From an uncultured Clostridia bacterium (GTDB lineage Bacteria; Bacillota; Clostridia; Oscillospirales; Acutalibacteraceae), in the NCBI GenBank assembly GCA_947595635.1, contig CANQEU010000008.1, positions 1 to 53,871 of the forward strand: a stretch of 53,871 bases of DNA, written 5' to 3'. A model generated the notes under the pieces. That model was not told the origin of the DNA, searched no databases, and saw only the letters and a list, made by a program, of their open reading frames with translations. Positions 21,055 through 29,747 of this stretch are shown here, piece by piece (positions within the stretch are counted from its first letter, which is position 1; the number at the start of each line of letters is the position of its first letter). The translations under genes and the position numbers were made by a program.

Positions 21055-21363
21055 TTATGCGTTTATGCTCTGGATCTCAACCTTTGTGTATGGCTGTCTG
21101 TGACCCATTTTTCTCTTTTCGCCCTTTTTCGGCTTATAAGTGAAAACGGTTATCTTCTTGCCCTTGCCTGTCTTCAGCACCTTGCCCGTTACCTTTGCGC
21201 CGTCAACATAAGGTGCGCCGACCTTGATGCCGTCGTCGTCTGCAAGAGCAATCACGTTGAAATCAACGGTTGCGTTGTCCTCGGCGTCAAGCTTTTCAAC
21301 ATAAACAACGTCGCCGTTTTCTACCTTGTACTGCTTTCCGCCTGTTTCGATAATTGCGTACAT
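21055..21363 (-). CDS. rplU: 50S ribosomal protein L21
   Basis: Large-subunit rRNA-binding protein. The 102-residue sequence begins [18 protein letters not shown], continues through [18 protein letters not shown], and ends with the basic RRKMGHRQ-like segment (here [16 protein letters not shown]), all diagnostic. It is first in rplU-prp-rpmA. Its leader may hold an L21 autoregulatory structure. Confidence 0.97.
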   Translation of the reverse strand: MYAIIETGGKQYKVENGDVVYVEKLDAEDNATVDFNVIALADDDGIKVGAPYVDGAKVTGKVLKTGKGKKITVFTYKPKKGEKRKMGHRQPYTKVEIQSINA

Positions 21364-21476
21364 TTAATTCATTCCTTCTATTTAAGACTCGCTACTCGTC
21401 GGGCGAAGCAAAGCTTTCTTTATATGCCCACAGTAAGCGGCTATAACATTATAGCACCGATGATGTGCCGTGTCAA
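21364..21476 (-). promoter_or_regulatory. Perfect promoter and leader of rplU (possible L21 leader)
   Basis: TTGACA (21476-21471), 17-bp spacer and TATAAT (21453-21448) on the minus strand are exact consensus. The roughly 78-nt leader contains GCTTTGCTTCGCC then GACGAGTAGCGAGTC just before AAGGAATG. Firmicutes often carry an L21 leader RNA here. That specific assignment is tentative and would need a covariance search. Confidence 0.6.
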
Positions 21477-21628
21477 CAAAAATTTACCTGCCGAATTACG
21501 GTTTCTAAATTGCAGGATAAAATATCCTAAAATAATTGTGGCTAAACCGCAGCTTGCCAATGATACTCATAAAATCAAAAGCTGCGCCGGCGGAAAGGAA
21601 AGTGCTTAATAGCTTTTATTTAAGCCGA

Positions 21629-21658
21629 ACGGGGTATCGCGTATTAAGCATACCCCGT
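21629..21658. terminator. Hairpin between rplU region and purD (weak terminator)
   Basis: Perfect 9-bp stem ACGGGGTAT/ATACCCCGT (21629-21637 with 21650-21658) lies just past the purD stop. It has no strong T-run on either side, so termination of the pur operon here is plausible but not certain. The rest of 21477-21680 shows nothing else. Confidence 0.5.
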
Positions 21659-21680
21659 ATTTCTCGCTTTATCGGATTAT

Positions 21681-22946
21681 TTATTTCGTTCTTCCTATAT
21701 CCTTTCTGTAGTGCGCACCCTCAAAGCTTATTTTTGACACGGCGCAATACGCCCTTTCAAGCGCCTCGTCAAGCGTGCCTCCCAAAGCCGTTACCCCGAG
21801 AACTCTGCCGCCGTTTGTGTAGAATTTGCCGTTTTCGTATTTTGTTCCGGCATGGTAAACTGTCGCTCCCTCGACCTGACCGTTTTCATCCATACCGAAC
21901 ATTTCTATGCCCTTTTTGTACGACTCAGGGTATCCGCCGCTTGCCATTACAACGCAGGCGGAGCATTCGTCGCTCCATTCTATCTCAATTTCATCAAGCC
22001 GCTCGTCTATTACCGCGTCAATTATATCGAGAATATCCGTTTTAAGCCTCGGTAAAACCACCTGCGCCTCCGGGTCGCCGAAGCGCGCGTTATATTCTAT
22101 TACCTTAGGCCCGTTTGGAGTCATCATAAGTCCGAAATACAGGCAGCCCTTAAAGGCTCTGCCCTCGCTTGCCATCGCCTTAACAGTCGGCTTAAATATC
22201 TTCTCCATACACTCTGCGGCAAGCTCGTCGGTATAATAAGGGTTAGGGCTAATTGTTCCCATACCGCCGGTATTAAGACCCTTATCGCCGTCATATGCCC
22301 TTTTGTGATCCTTGGATGAAACCATGGGCTTTACGGTTTTGCCGTCTGTGAAGGACAAAACGGAAACCTCAGGCCCTGTTAAAAATTCTTCTATAACGAC
22401 CCTGTTGCCGGAATCGCCGAATTTTTTATCCTCCATTATAGATAAAACCGCATTCTCGGCTTCCTCGGTCGTCTGTGCTATTATAACGCCCTTGCCAAGC
22501 GCAAGGCCGTCCGCCTTGACCACAACAGGAGCCATATTATTGCTCCTGATGTACTCTATTGCCTCGCTTGAACTGTCAAACACCTCATACCGCGCAGTCG
22601 GTATTCCGTATTTTTTCATAAGGTTTTTTGAGAAAACCTTGCTTGCCTCGATAATCGCGGCGGCAGCGTTGGGGCCGAAAGCACGTATTCCCGCGCTTTC
22701 AAACGCGTCCACCATTCCGTCTGCAAGCGGGTCGTCAGGCGCTACAAACGCCAAATCTATATTTTTCTCCTTAGCAAAGGCAACCATTTTTTCTTTATCC
22801 ATAACGGGAATGTCCACACACTGAGCGTCTCTTGAAATTCCACCGTTGCCCGGCGCGCAGTACAGCTTTTCAAGCCTCGGACTTTTTAAAATGGATTTTA
22901 TAAGGGCGTGTTCCCTGCCTCCGCCACCTATCATCAATACATTCAT
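21681..22946 (-). CDS. purD: Phosphoribosylamine--glycine ligase (GAR synthetase)
   Basis: Second step of purine synthesis: ATP-dependent ligation of glycine to phosphoribosylamine. The ATG at 22946 gives the family N-terminus MNVLMIGGGGREHAL (421 residues) and has AGGAGGAG upstream. A longer frame to 22994 would run back into purH and is rejected. The ATP-grasp domain shows PVVVKADGLALGKGV, EEFLTGPEVS, and NARFGDPE with ATP/Mg ligands. It is the last gene of the purine operon, 14 bp after purH. Confidence 0.96.
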   Translation of the reverse strand: MNVLMIGGGGREHALIKSILKSPRLEKLYCAPGNGGISRDAQCVDIPVMDKEKMVAFAKEKNIDLAFVAPDDPLADGMVDAFESAGIRAFGPNAAAAIIEASKVFSKNLMKKYGIPTARYEVFDSSSEAIEYIRSNNMAPVVVKADGLALGKGVIIAQTTEEAENAVLSIMEDKKFGDSGNRVVIEEFLTGPEVSVLSFTDGKTVKPMVSSKDHKRAYDGDKGLNTGGMGTISPNPYYTDELAAECMEKIFKPTVKAMASEGRAFKGCLYFGLMMTPNGPKVIEYNARFGDPEAQVVLPRLKTDILDIIDAVIDERLDEIEIEWSDECSACVVMASGGYPESYKKGIEMFGMDENGQVEGATVYHAGTKYENGKFYTNGGRVLGVTALGGTLDEALERAYCAVSKISFEGAHYRKDIGRTK

Positions 22947-22960
22947 CGGATCTCCTCCTA

Positions 22961-24136
22961 TCAATGGTGGAACAGCCTGATGCCGGTAAAGCACATAGCC
23001 ATACCGTATTTATTGCAGGTTTCTATTACATTGTCGTCTCTTATAGAGCCGCCCGGCTGTGCAATAAATTCAACTCCGCTGCGCCTTGCCCTTTCTATGT
23101 TATCTCCAAACGGGAAGAAGGCGTCGCTGCCCACACAAACGCCCTTAAGGCTCTTGAGCCACTCCTTTTTTTCCTCAAGCGTCAATACCTCAGGCTTAAC
23201 CTTAAAGAACTGCTGCCAAATACCGTCGGCAAGAACATCATCGTGATCCTCCGAAATATATACGTCGATTGTATTGTCACGGTCAGGCCTGCGGATATTG
23301 TCAACAAACTGAAGTCCCAAAACCTTCGGATGCTGGCGCAGATACCATATATCCGCCTTATTGCCGGCAAGACGTGTGCAGTGAATTCTCGATTGCTGAC
23401 CTGCTCCAACGCCTATTGCCTGTCCGTCCTTTGCGTAGCAAACCGAATTTGACTGAGTGTATTTAAGGGTGATAAGCGCAATTTTGAGATCACGCTTTGC
23501 CTCTTGTGTTAAGGTCTTGTTGTCGGTGACCATATTCGAGAGCATTTCATCATCAATTTTAAGCTCGTTTCTGCCCTGCTCAAAGGTTATTCCGAAAACG
23601 TCCTTATATTCCTTTTCCGCCGGAGTATATTCCGGGTCGATTTGAACAACAGGATAATTGCCCTTTTTCTTGCTCTTTAATATTTCAAGAGCCTCGTCAG
23701 TATATCCGGGAGCTATTATTCCGTCTGATACCTCTCTTTTTAACAGTGCAGCCGTTTCAACATCGCAAATATCCGAGAGCGCGACCCAGTCGCCGTATGA
23801 GCTCATTCTGTCAGCGCCCCTTGCCTTTGCGTATGCGCTTGCAAGCGGAGAAAGCTTTAAATCGTCAACAAAGTATATCTTTTTCAGAGTGTCTGAAAGC
23901 TCCGTTGCAACAGCCGCTCCTGCCGGGCTTACATGCTTAAACGAAGCTGCCGCCGGCAATCCCGTCGCAGCCTTAAGCTCCTTTACAAGCTGCCAGCTGT
24001 TGAACGCGTCAAGAAAATTTATATATCCCGGCTTGCCGTTTAAAACCTTTATCGGCAGCTCTGCGTTGTCCTTCATAAAAATTTTCGACGGCTTCTGGTT
24101 TGGATTGCATCCGTATTTGAGTTCAAGCTCGTTCAT
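22961..24136 (-). CDS. purH: AICAR formyltransferase, stand-alone (PurH transformylase domain only)
   Basis: Formylates AICAR to FAICAR with 10-formyl-tetrahydrofolate. Bifunctional PurH is normally over 500 residues with an N-terminal IMP cyclohydrolase (MGS-like) domain. This 391-residue protein begins directly in the transformylase domain (LKYGCNPNQKP). It has the catalytic SFKHVSPAGAAV motif, the RGADRMSSYGDW stretch, and the C-terminal SDAFFPFGDNIERA and QPGGSIRDD signatures. The missing cyclohydrolase step is supplied by the adjacent purO-like gene. AGGAGGATG precedes the ATG. The protein is complete, not truncated, because start and ribosome site are normal. Confidence 0.95.
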   Translation of the reverse strand: MNELELKYGCNPNQKPSKIFMKDNAELPIKVLNGKPGYINFLDAFNSWQLVKELKAATGLPAAASFKHVSPAGAAVATELSDTLKKIYFVDDLKLSPLASAYAKARGADRMSSYGDWVALSDICDVETAALLKREVSDGIIAPGYTDEALEILKSKKKGNYPVVQIDPEYTPAEKEYKDVFGITFEQGRNELKIDDEMLSNMVTDNKTLTQEAKRDLKIALITLKYTQSNSVCYAKDGQAIGVGAGQQSRIHCTRLAGNKADIWYLRQHPKVLGLQFVDNIRRPDRDNTIDVYISEDHDDVLADGIWQQFFKVKPEVLTLEEKKEWLKSLKGVCVGSDAFFPFGDNIERARRSGVEFIAQPGGSIRDDNVIETCNKYGMAMCFTGIRLFHH

Positions 24137-24150
24137 TTTTCATCCTCCTG

Positions 24151-24867
24151 TCAGTTATTTTTATTTATTATCCTGCTCGTTGTTTCAAGCGTTTCAAGGT
24201 CGATATATCTTACAAACAGAGATACCTTGTTTTCCTCGTTAAGCGCCTGCCAAAGCTTATCGGCAAATTCGTCTATATCTTCGCTGCCCATTTCAACAAG
24301 CTTAGGCTCGCCCTCAAAGCTTGGCAGCGGATTGCCGTCGCATTTATATGTATGAATAAACCTGCCCTCTCCGCTTAACGGATTGTTATAGGAAAATGTG
24401 TAGCGCTGGCATGACGAAGGGTCTCCGTTTGCGCTTTTTAAAATGGATATAGCAAAGTTAAAGCCGTTTTCTCCGGTTTTTACAATACTGCTTATCCTTG
24501 GCGTGTAATTTGGCGCGTCCGGCTCAAACTCTCTTGTTCTCAGCGCCTGCTCAAAGGTGAGCTGGTTATTCATAAGCTCGTAGATAGTGTCGGTTTGGTC
24601 GCCGTTTGTCACTATTGTCTTATTGCCCAAAACACGAACAGGAGCATAAATTATAAGCGACGGGTCAACAAGCTTGCTTTCGTCGAACGCCTGAGTGCGT
24701 ATTCCGTCGCCGTCCTCAACAAACACACGGTTTCGGCTGTTTTCGCTTCTGCCCATTATAAAATACGCTATTACCGCTCTTTTTCCGTCTGCGCTTTTCC
24801 CGACAAGAATGCCTCTTCCGGGATATGCGTTTTCCTGAAGCTCCTTAATTATTGATAATTTTTCCAT
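24151..24867 (-). CDS. purO: IMP cyclohydrolase, archaeal-type PurO family
   Basis: Predicted to close the ring of FAICAR to give IMP, the last step of de novo purine synthesis. The 238-residue protein has the N-terminal ENAYPGRGILVGKSADG and AYFIMGRSENSRNR motifs of the IMP_cyclohyd fold first described in archaea. It lacks any similarity to the MGS-like domain of PurH. It lies 14 bp upstream of the single-domain transformylase gene, so the two substitute for one bifunctional PurH. AAGGAGGACAATAAA leads to the ATG. The assignment rests on motif and operon context. Confidence 0.88.
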   Translation of the reverse strand: MEKLSIIKELQENAYPGRGILVGKSADGKRAVIAYFIMGRSENSRNRVFVEDGDGIRTQAFDESKLVDPSLIIYAPVRVLGNKTIVTNGDQTDTIYELMNNQLTFEQALRTREFEPDAPNYTPRISSIVKTGENGFNFAISILKSANGDPSSCQRYTFSYNNPLSGEGRFIHTYKCDGNPLPSFEGEPKLVEMGSEDIDEFADKLWQALNEENKVSLFVRYIDLETLETTSRIINKNN

Positions 24868-24882
24868 TTTATTGTCCTCCTT

Positions 24883-25509
24883 CTATTCGGATATTATTAC
24901 CTTGCCGTTTTCGACCTTAAGCTTATCCTGACAAAACAGCGAAACAGCCTTAGGCAAAATTTTCCACTCCGCCTGCTCCATAACTCTTTTTTGAAGCGTT
25001 TCGGGCGTATCGTCCGGCTGTGTTTCAACAGCCTTTTGAATTATTATAGGCCCGCCGTCGCATATCTCGTTTACAAAATGAGCCGTGGCTCCGGTAAGCT
25101 TTACGCCTCTTTGAAGCGCCGCCTCGTGAACGTGAAGCCCATAAAAGCCCTTTCCGCAAAACGACGGTATCAGCGACGGATGAATATTTATTATCCTGTT
25201 TTCAAATTCGTTTATAACGCTGCCCCCGAATATCGTCATAAATCCGGCGAGCACCACAAGATCTGCCTTTTCCTCCTTGAGTATATCCCTCAATGCGTCG
25301 TCATACTCGCATTGAGTTTGAAAATCCCTGCGCTTTATCACTCTTGAGGCTATACCGTTTTGTTTTGCCCTCTCAAGGGCATAAGCCTTTTCATTGCTTG
25401 AAATAACACAGCTTATTCTTCCGTTTATTATCTCTCCGCTTTTTTGCGCGTTTATAAGCGCCTGAAGATTTGTTCCTCCGCCGGAGACCAAAACAGCTAT
25501 ATTTTTCAC
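24883..25509 (-). CDS. purN: Phosphoribosylglycinamide formyltransferase
   Basis: Third pathway step: transfers formyl from 10-formyl-THF to GAR. The 208-residue protein has the N-terminal VSGGGTNLQAL phosphate loop, the catalytic INIHPSLIPSFCGKGFYG (Asn and His) and HFVNEICDGGPII with the catalytic Asp. The start is GTG with AAGGAGGT upstream, 12 bp past purM. The C-terminal extension of about 20 residues beyond the core is normal for Clostridia. Confidence 0.96.
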   Translation of the reverse strand: MKNIAVLVSGGGTNLQALINAQKSGEIINGRISCVISSNEKAYALERAKQNGIASRVIKRRDFQTQCEYDDALRDILKEEKADLVVLAGFMTIFGGSVINEFENRIINIHPSLIPSFCGKGFYGLHVHEAALQRGVKLTGATAHFVNEICDGGPIIIQKAVETQPDDTPETLQKRVMEQAEWKILPKAVSLFCQDKLKVENGKVIISE

Positions 25510-25521
25510 GCCGGCACCTCC

Positions 25522-26556
25522 TTATGAAATGATAATGCCCTCGTCGCCTTGAGCTATCTCGCCGATAATAACGGCGTTTTCGCCTGCCGATTTAAGTATT
25601 TCAACGGCACTGTCGGCATTTTCCTTCGCAACCGCCGTAACCATTCCTATTCCCATATTAAACGTATTGAACATATCTCTTTCAGATATTTCGCCCACAC
25701 GCTGTATAAGATTGAATATAGGCAGAACAGGAACAGCCGATTTTTCTATTTTAGCCGTCATTCCCGGTTTAAGCATTCTTGGTATATTTTCATAAAAGCC
25801 GCCGCCGGTAATATGTGATACCGCCTTTACTTCAAGCTTGCTCATAAGCTCGAGCATCGGCTTTACATAAATTTTTGTAGGCGTTATAAGCGTTTCGCCA
25901 AGCGGCTTGTCGAGCTCGTCATATGTATCAAGTATTGTTCTTGAATTGATTCCGAATACCTTTCTTACAAGAGAAAAGCCGTTTGAATGAACTCCGCTTG
26001 ACGGAAGTCCTATAAGCACGTCTCCCTGCGCAAGGCTGCTGCCGTCAACTATTTTTTTCTTATCGACTATTCCTACGGAGAAGCCTGCAAGGTCGTATTC
26101 ATTTTCAGGATAGAAGCCCGGCATTTCAGCCGTTTCCCCTCCTATCAGCGCGCTTCCAGACTGAACACAGCCCTCGGCAACGCCGGAAACGATTTTTGCA
26201 ACCTTTTCGGGATAGTTCTTTCCCACGGCGAGATAGTCAAGAAAGAAAAGAGGCGACGCGCCGCAGCAAACAACGTCGTTTACACACATTGCAACGCAGT
26301 CGATACCGATTGTATCGTGCTTGTCGAGCAGGAAAGCAAGCTTAAGCTTTGTGCCGACTCCGTCTGTGCCGGAGACAAGAACAGGCTCGCTCATTCCCGT
26401 AAGATTTGGCGCAAATAGTCCTCCGAATCCGCCTATGCCCGAAACAACGCCGTCTGTCTTTGTGCGCGCGACGTGCTCCTTCATAAGCTCCACAGCTTTG
26501 TAGCCTGCGGTTACGTCAACTCCGGCAGCCTTGTAGCTTTCACTGAAACTTTTCAT
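25522..26556 (-). CDS. purM: Phosphoribosylformylglycinamidine cyclo-ligase (AIR synthetase)
   Basis: ATP-dependent closure of FGAM to AIR. The 344-residue protein shows the PurM-superfamily motifs: [19 protein letters not shown] at the N-terminus, [36 protein letters not shown], and [15 protein letters not shown]. Length is standard. AAGGGGAG precedes the ATG, 28 bp downstream of purF. All glycine-rich ATP/phosphate segments are intact. Confidence 0.97.
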   Translation of the reverse strand: MKSFSESYKAAGVDVTAGYKAVELMKEHVARTKTDGVVSGIGGFGGLFAPNLTGMSEPVLVSGTDGVGTKLKLAFLLDKHDTIGIDCVAMCVNDVVCCGASPLFFLDYLAVGKNYPEKVAKIVSGVAEGCVQSGSALIGGETAEMPGFYPENEYDLAGFSVGIVDKKKIVDGSSLAQGDVLIGLPSSGVHSNGFSLVRKVFGINSRTILDTYDELDKPLGETLITPTKIYVKPMLELMSKLEVKAVSHITGGGFYENIPRMLKPGMTAKIEKSAVPVLPIFNLIQRVGEISERDMFNTFNMGIGMVTAVAKENADSAVEILKSAGENAVIIGEIAQGDEGIIIS

Positions 26557-26584
26557 TTAAATCTCCCCTTTAATATAAACTGAT

Positions 26585-28030
26585 TTATTTCTTTTCTATT
26601 TTTCTTGCAAATTTATCCTCAAACACCTCTGTTGGAACAGGCGCCGGATAATTTCCCGAAAAGCAGGCGTCACAAAGCCCAACCTTTGCTCCGCTTGCAA
26701 TGCTGTGCAGCCCTTCAATGCTTAAAAAGCCGAGCGAGTCGGCTCCTATTTTTTCACATAGCTGCTGCGTACTCATCATATTTGAAACAAGCGAGCTTTT
26801 GTCGCTTATGTCGATACCGTAGTAGCACGGATTTAAAAACGGCGGAGACGACACCCTCATATGTATTTCCTTTGCGCCTGCCGCCCTCAAAATTTTCACT
26901 ATATAAGCGCAGGTTGCGCCGTGAATTATCGAATCGTCGATAATGACAATACGCTTTCCTTCAACTCCTGCCTTTAATACGTTCAGCTTGACCTTGAGTA
27001 TTTCCTCTCGGTCAGAAATCTTTTTCTGCGCAAAGGATCTGCCTATATATTTATTCTTTATCAGCGCCGTTCCATACGGTATACCGGATTCGATAGAATA
27101 GCCGAGCGCGGCGGAAAGACCGCTGTCAGGCACGCCGCATACCATATCAGCCTCAACAGGATGCTCCTGCGCAAGAATTCTGCCTGCCTTTTGTCTTGCC
27201 ATATAAACCGATACTCCGTCTATAACGCTGTCGGGTCTGGCGACATAAACATATTCAAACAGGCACATCGAGGTTTTTCCGGAACAGTTTTCCCTAAAGC
27301 TCCTAAGACCGTTTTCATCAACTACCACTACCTCGCCCGGCTCTACGTCGCGTATAAACTCCGCGCCCACCGCGTCGAGAGCGCAGGACTCAGAGGCGAT
27401 TACATAGCTGTTTTTCTTTTTACCGATGCACAGCGGACGGAAGCCGTTAGGGTCGCGAACGCCAATAAGCAGGCTTGGAGAGGTGAGTATTACCGAATAT
27501 GCCCCCTCAAGCTCCTTCATCGCTTTGACTACTGTTTCCTCTATTGTGGCGTAGTTAAGTCTGAGGCTCGCTATTACATACGCGATAAGCTCTGCGTTGG
27601 TATTTGCCTGAAACATAGCGCCGCCCTGCTCAAGCCTTTTGTGAAGCTGCGCCTTATTCGTCAGCGCACCGTTCTGAGCAAGCGCGAGAGAACCCCTTAA
27701 GTATCTCATTAAAAGCGGCTGCGCCGCTACCGGGGTGAGCCTGTTCTGAGGGCTGTAGCAAACATGACCGACGGCAATTTTCCCGTTTTTCAGCTCGCTG
27801 AAGCTTTCCGATGAAAAGGTTTCCGACACCGTTCCAATGTTTTTAACACATTTCATTTCTCCGCCGTCATTCACTACTATTCCGGCGCTCTCCTGACCCC
27901 TGTGCTGTAACGCGTAAAGCGCCGTATAGGTTTCCTTTACCGTGTCAATATCCTCGTCGCTTGAGTATATGCCGAACATTCCGCATTCCTCCTGCGGAGA
28001 ATCAAAATCATAACAATTATCGCTTATCAC
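26585..28030 (-). CDS. purF: Amidophosphoribosyltransferase
   Basis: Committed step of purine synthesis: PRPP plus glutamine to phosphoribosylamine. The GTG start overlaps the purE stop by four bases (GTGA), indicating coupled translation. A 15-residue propeptide precedes Cys16, the nucleophile of the glutaminase domain (EECGMFGI). The phosphoribosyltransferase domain has VIIDDSIIHGATC as PRPP loop. Cysteines at KTSMCLFEY, NPCYYG and GLCDACFSG match the Fe-S-cluster ligands of the Bacillus-type enzyme, so an oxygen-sensitive 4Fe-4S protein is expected. Length 481 is typical. Confidence 0.97.
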   Translation of the reverse strand: MISDNCYDFDSPQEECGMFGIYSSDEDIDTVKETYTALYALQHRGQESAGIVVNDGGEMKCVKNIGTVSETFSSESFSELKNGKIAVGHVCYSPQNRLTPVAAQPLLMRYLRGSLALAQNGALTNKAQLHKRLEQGGAMFQANTNAELIAYVIASLRLNYATIEETVVKAMKELEGAYSVILTSPSLLIGVRDPNGFRPLCIGKKKNSYVIASESCALDAVGAEFIRDVEPGEVVVVDENGLRSFRENCSGKTSMCLFEYVYVARPDSVIDGVSVYMARQKAGRILAQEHPVEADMVCGVPDSGLSAALGYSIESGIPYGTALIKNKYIGRSFAQKKISDREEILKVKLNVLKAGVEGKRIVIIDDSIIHGATCAYIVKILRAAGAKEIHMRVSSPPFLNPCYYGIDISDKSSLVSNMMSTQQLCEKIGADSLGFLSIEGLHSIASGAKVGLCDACFSGNYPAPVPTEVFEDKFARKIEKK

Positions 28031-28530
28031 AGCTCATCCACCTTGCTCTGAATTGCCTTATCCTTTTTCATTACACCGTCTGCCATATCCGCCTTTTTAT
28101 CAATAAGCTTTTTTTCAAGACTCTCGTCCGAAAGCGCAAGCATCTGAATTGCAAGCAGCGCCGCGTTTGCAGCGCCTCCGACGGCTACCGTGGCTACGGG
28201 AATGCCGCTTGGCATCTGAACGGTCGCCAAAAGCGCGTCCAGACCGTCAAATGTAGATTTTATCGGAATGCCGATTACCGGAAGAGTGGTATTTGCGGCA
28301 AGCACGCCTGCAAGATGAGCCGCCATTCCCGCTGCGGCAATTATTACGCCAAAGCCGTTGCTCCTTGCGTTTTTTGCAAATTCTGCGGCAAGGTCGGGCG
28401 TTCTGTGCGCCGACATAATATGCACCTCAAACGGAACCCCGAAATCCTTAAGCGTTTTTATTCCTGCCGAAACAACCGGAAAGTCGCTGTCGCTGCCCAT
28501 TATTACGGCAACCTTTTTTAAGTCTGCCAT
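28027..28530 (-). CDS. purE: N5-carboxyaminoimidazole ribonucleotide mutase
   Basis: Converts N5-CAIR to CAIR. The ATG at 28530 gives the family start MADLKKVAVIMGSDSD (167 residues) and has AAGGA 9-10 nt upstream. Starts further out would overlap that ribosome site. Conserved MGSDSDFPV, SAHRTPD, AAAGMAAHLAGV and PVIGIPIK motifs hold the catalytic Ser/His. It is the first structural gene of the purine operon and lies directly behind a leader terminator. No purK, purC, purL or purB is present in the window. Confidence 0.97.
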   Translation of the reverse strand: MADLKKVAVIMGSDSDFPVVSAGIKTLKDFGVPFEVHIMSAHRTPDLAAEFAKNARSNGFGVIIAAAGMAAHLAGVLAANTTLPVIGIPIKSTFDGLDALLATVQMPSGIPVATVAVGGAANAALLAIQMLALSDESLEKKLIDKKADMADGVMKKDKAIQSKVDEL

Positions 28531-28554
28531 TTCTCTCATCCTTTCACTCTTTAA

Positions 28555-28586
28555 ACACAAAAAAGACTGCGGTTGTACGCAGTCTT
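28555..28586 (-). terminator. Intrinsic terminator in the purE leader (attenuator)
   Basis: Perfect 9-bp stem AAGACTGCG/CGCAGTCTT (28586-28578 with 28571-28563 in the minus RNA) with a 6-nt loop and a T-run, placed about 25-30 nt before purE. No gene ends here except a 36-codon leader ORF whose stop codon overlaps the stem. It is therefore read as a regulated attenuator of the pur operon. Confidence 0.8.
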
Positions 28587-28695
28587 AATTTTGTAAAGTA
28601 TATTCAGCTTTTAAAATTTCACGCAATGTGCCCGCAGACTTAAAGCCGCAGCTTAAATCAAATGATATAAATGACGTCACGGCGCACACCCCCAA
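28585..28695 (-). CDS. Candidate leader peptide of the purine operon (36 aa)
   Basis: A short ORF too small for usual gene calling. A TTG at 28695 lies 9 nt after AAGGA, and an in-frame GTG at 28689 is the alternative. The peptide reads MGVCAVTSFISF, then DLSCGFKSAG, and ends AEYTLQN. Its TAA stop overlaps the first bases of the terminator stem. Inside the ORF, AAGTCTGCGG (28641-28632) can pair with nine of the ten bases of the terminator's 3' arm (28572-28563), forming a competing antiterminator. The layout is that of a translation-controlled attenuator. Which codons would stall the ribosome is unknown, and the coding status is an inference. Confidence 0.5.
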   Translation of the reverse strand: MGVCAVTSFISFDLSCGFKSAGTLREILKAEYTLQN

Positions 28696-28713
28696 AAAGA
28701 AAATTCCTTATAT

Positions 28714-28742
28714 ATTGTATTTCATTTAGGCGTTAAATTCAA
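28714..28742 (-). promoter_or_regulatory. Candidate sigma-A promoter of the purine operon
   Basis: TTGAAT (28742-28737), 17-bp spacer and TACAAT (28719-28714) on the minus strand. The predicted start near 28707 falls at or inside the ribosome site of the leader ORF, so either the start is slightly upstream or the leader is translated from a very short 5' end. Confidence 0.5.
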
Positions 28743-28801
28743 TACCCTGTAAGAATTTTCGGGGATTTTTCCAATAAAAGCCGCCGTTAATATATTATCA
28801 A

Positions 28802-29713
28802 TCAGTCATTTTTCATTATTTCTTTAACAGAGGCCGCAAGACCTGCAAGCGATTGTATTTCCGACGGAATTATTATCTTGGTCGCCTTGCCGTCCGCCGC
28901 CTTTTGGAACGCCTCAAGGCTCTTGAGAGCAATTACGGCGTCGCTCGGCATTGCGTCGTTGAGCATTTTAAGCGAATCCGCATATGCTCTCTGCACCGAC
29001 AAAATAGCCTCTGCCTCACCCTGTGCCTCGCGTATTTTGGATTCCTTTATAGCGTCCGCGTTCAATATTGCGCTTTCCTTTTGACCCTCTGCAATAAGAA
29101 TTGCGCTCTTCTTTTCGCCCTCGGCGTCAAGTATCTTTGCGCGTCTTTCACGCTCCGCCTTCATCTGCTTTTCCATCGCCTCCTGAATTTCTCTTGGAGG
29201 GAGAATGTTTTTAAGCTCTACTCTTTTTACCTTTATTCCCCATGCGTCTGTCGCCTCGTCAAGAATAAATCTTATTCTTTCGTTTATATCGTCGCGCGAC
29301 GTAAGCGTATGGTCAAGCTCAAGGTCGCCGATAATGTTTCGCAGAGTAGTCGCCGTAAGGTTTTCAATCGCAAAAATCGGGTCTACAACGCCGTAAGCAT
29401 ACAGCTTGGGGTCTGTTATCTGAAAATACACGACCGTATCTATCTGCATAGTTACGTTGTCCTTTGTTATAACCGGCTGAGGAGGAAAGTCAACGACCTG
29501 CTCCTTTAACGAAACCTTCTTCGCGATTCTGTCTATAAGGGGAATTTTAACGTGGAGCCCCTGTCCCCATGTTGAGGAATACGCTCCGAGTCTTTCAATA
29601 ACAAATGCGTTTGACTGTGAAACAACCTTGATATTCGCCACAATGATTATCAATAAAAGAATAACTATTATTGCAACGATAACAAATGCCCCTATTCCTA
29701 ATCCTGCACCCAT
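28802..29713 (-). CDS. SPFH/Band 7 (stomatin-like) membrane protein
   Basis: Predicted flotillin/stomatin-type scaffold of membrane microdomains. The 303-residue protein has one N-terminal transmembrane helix of about 22 residues after MGAGLG. The SPFH core follows (VVSQSNAFVIERLGAYSSTW, VDFPPQPVITKDNV, NLTATTLRNIIGDLELD). Then comes a long alanine/glutamate-rich coiled coil (EMKAERERRAKI-like, repeated AEGEKKSAI and AEGQKESAI). The next gene upstream encodes an NfeD-type partner 34 bp away, the usual pairing for this family. It corresponds to the QmcA/HflK-like branch, and the exact role is not predictable. Confidence 0.92.
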   Translation of the reverse strand: MGAGLGIGAFVIVAIIVILLLIIIVANIKVVSQSNAFVIERLGAYSSTWGQGLHVKIPLIDRIAKKVSLKEQVVDFPPQPVITKDNVTMQIDTVVYFQITDPKLYAYGVVDPIFAIENLTATTLRNIIGDLELDHTLTSRDDINERIRFILDEATDAWGIKVKRVELKNILPPREIQEAMEKQMKAERERRAKILDAEGEKKSAILIAEGQKESAILNADAIKESKIREAQGEAEAILSVQRAYADSLKMLNDAMPSDAVIALKSLEAFQKAADGKATKIIIPSEIQSLAGLAASVKEIMKND

Positions 29714-29747
29714 AATTTTAATCCGCCTTTCTTTATATAGATTTATA

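Noticed and set aside
28621..28801. Purine or ZTP riboswitch in the purE leader
   Set aside because: No conserved core of the guanine/adenine riboswitch or the pfl/ZTP motif could be found; the attenuator reading explains the terminator better.
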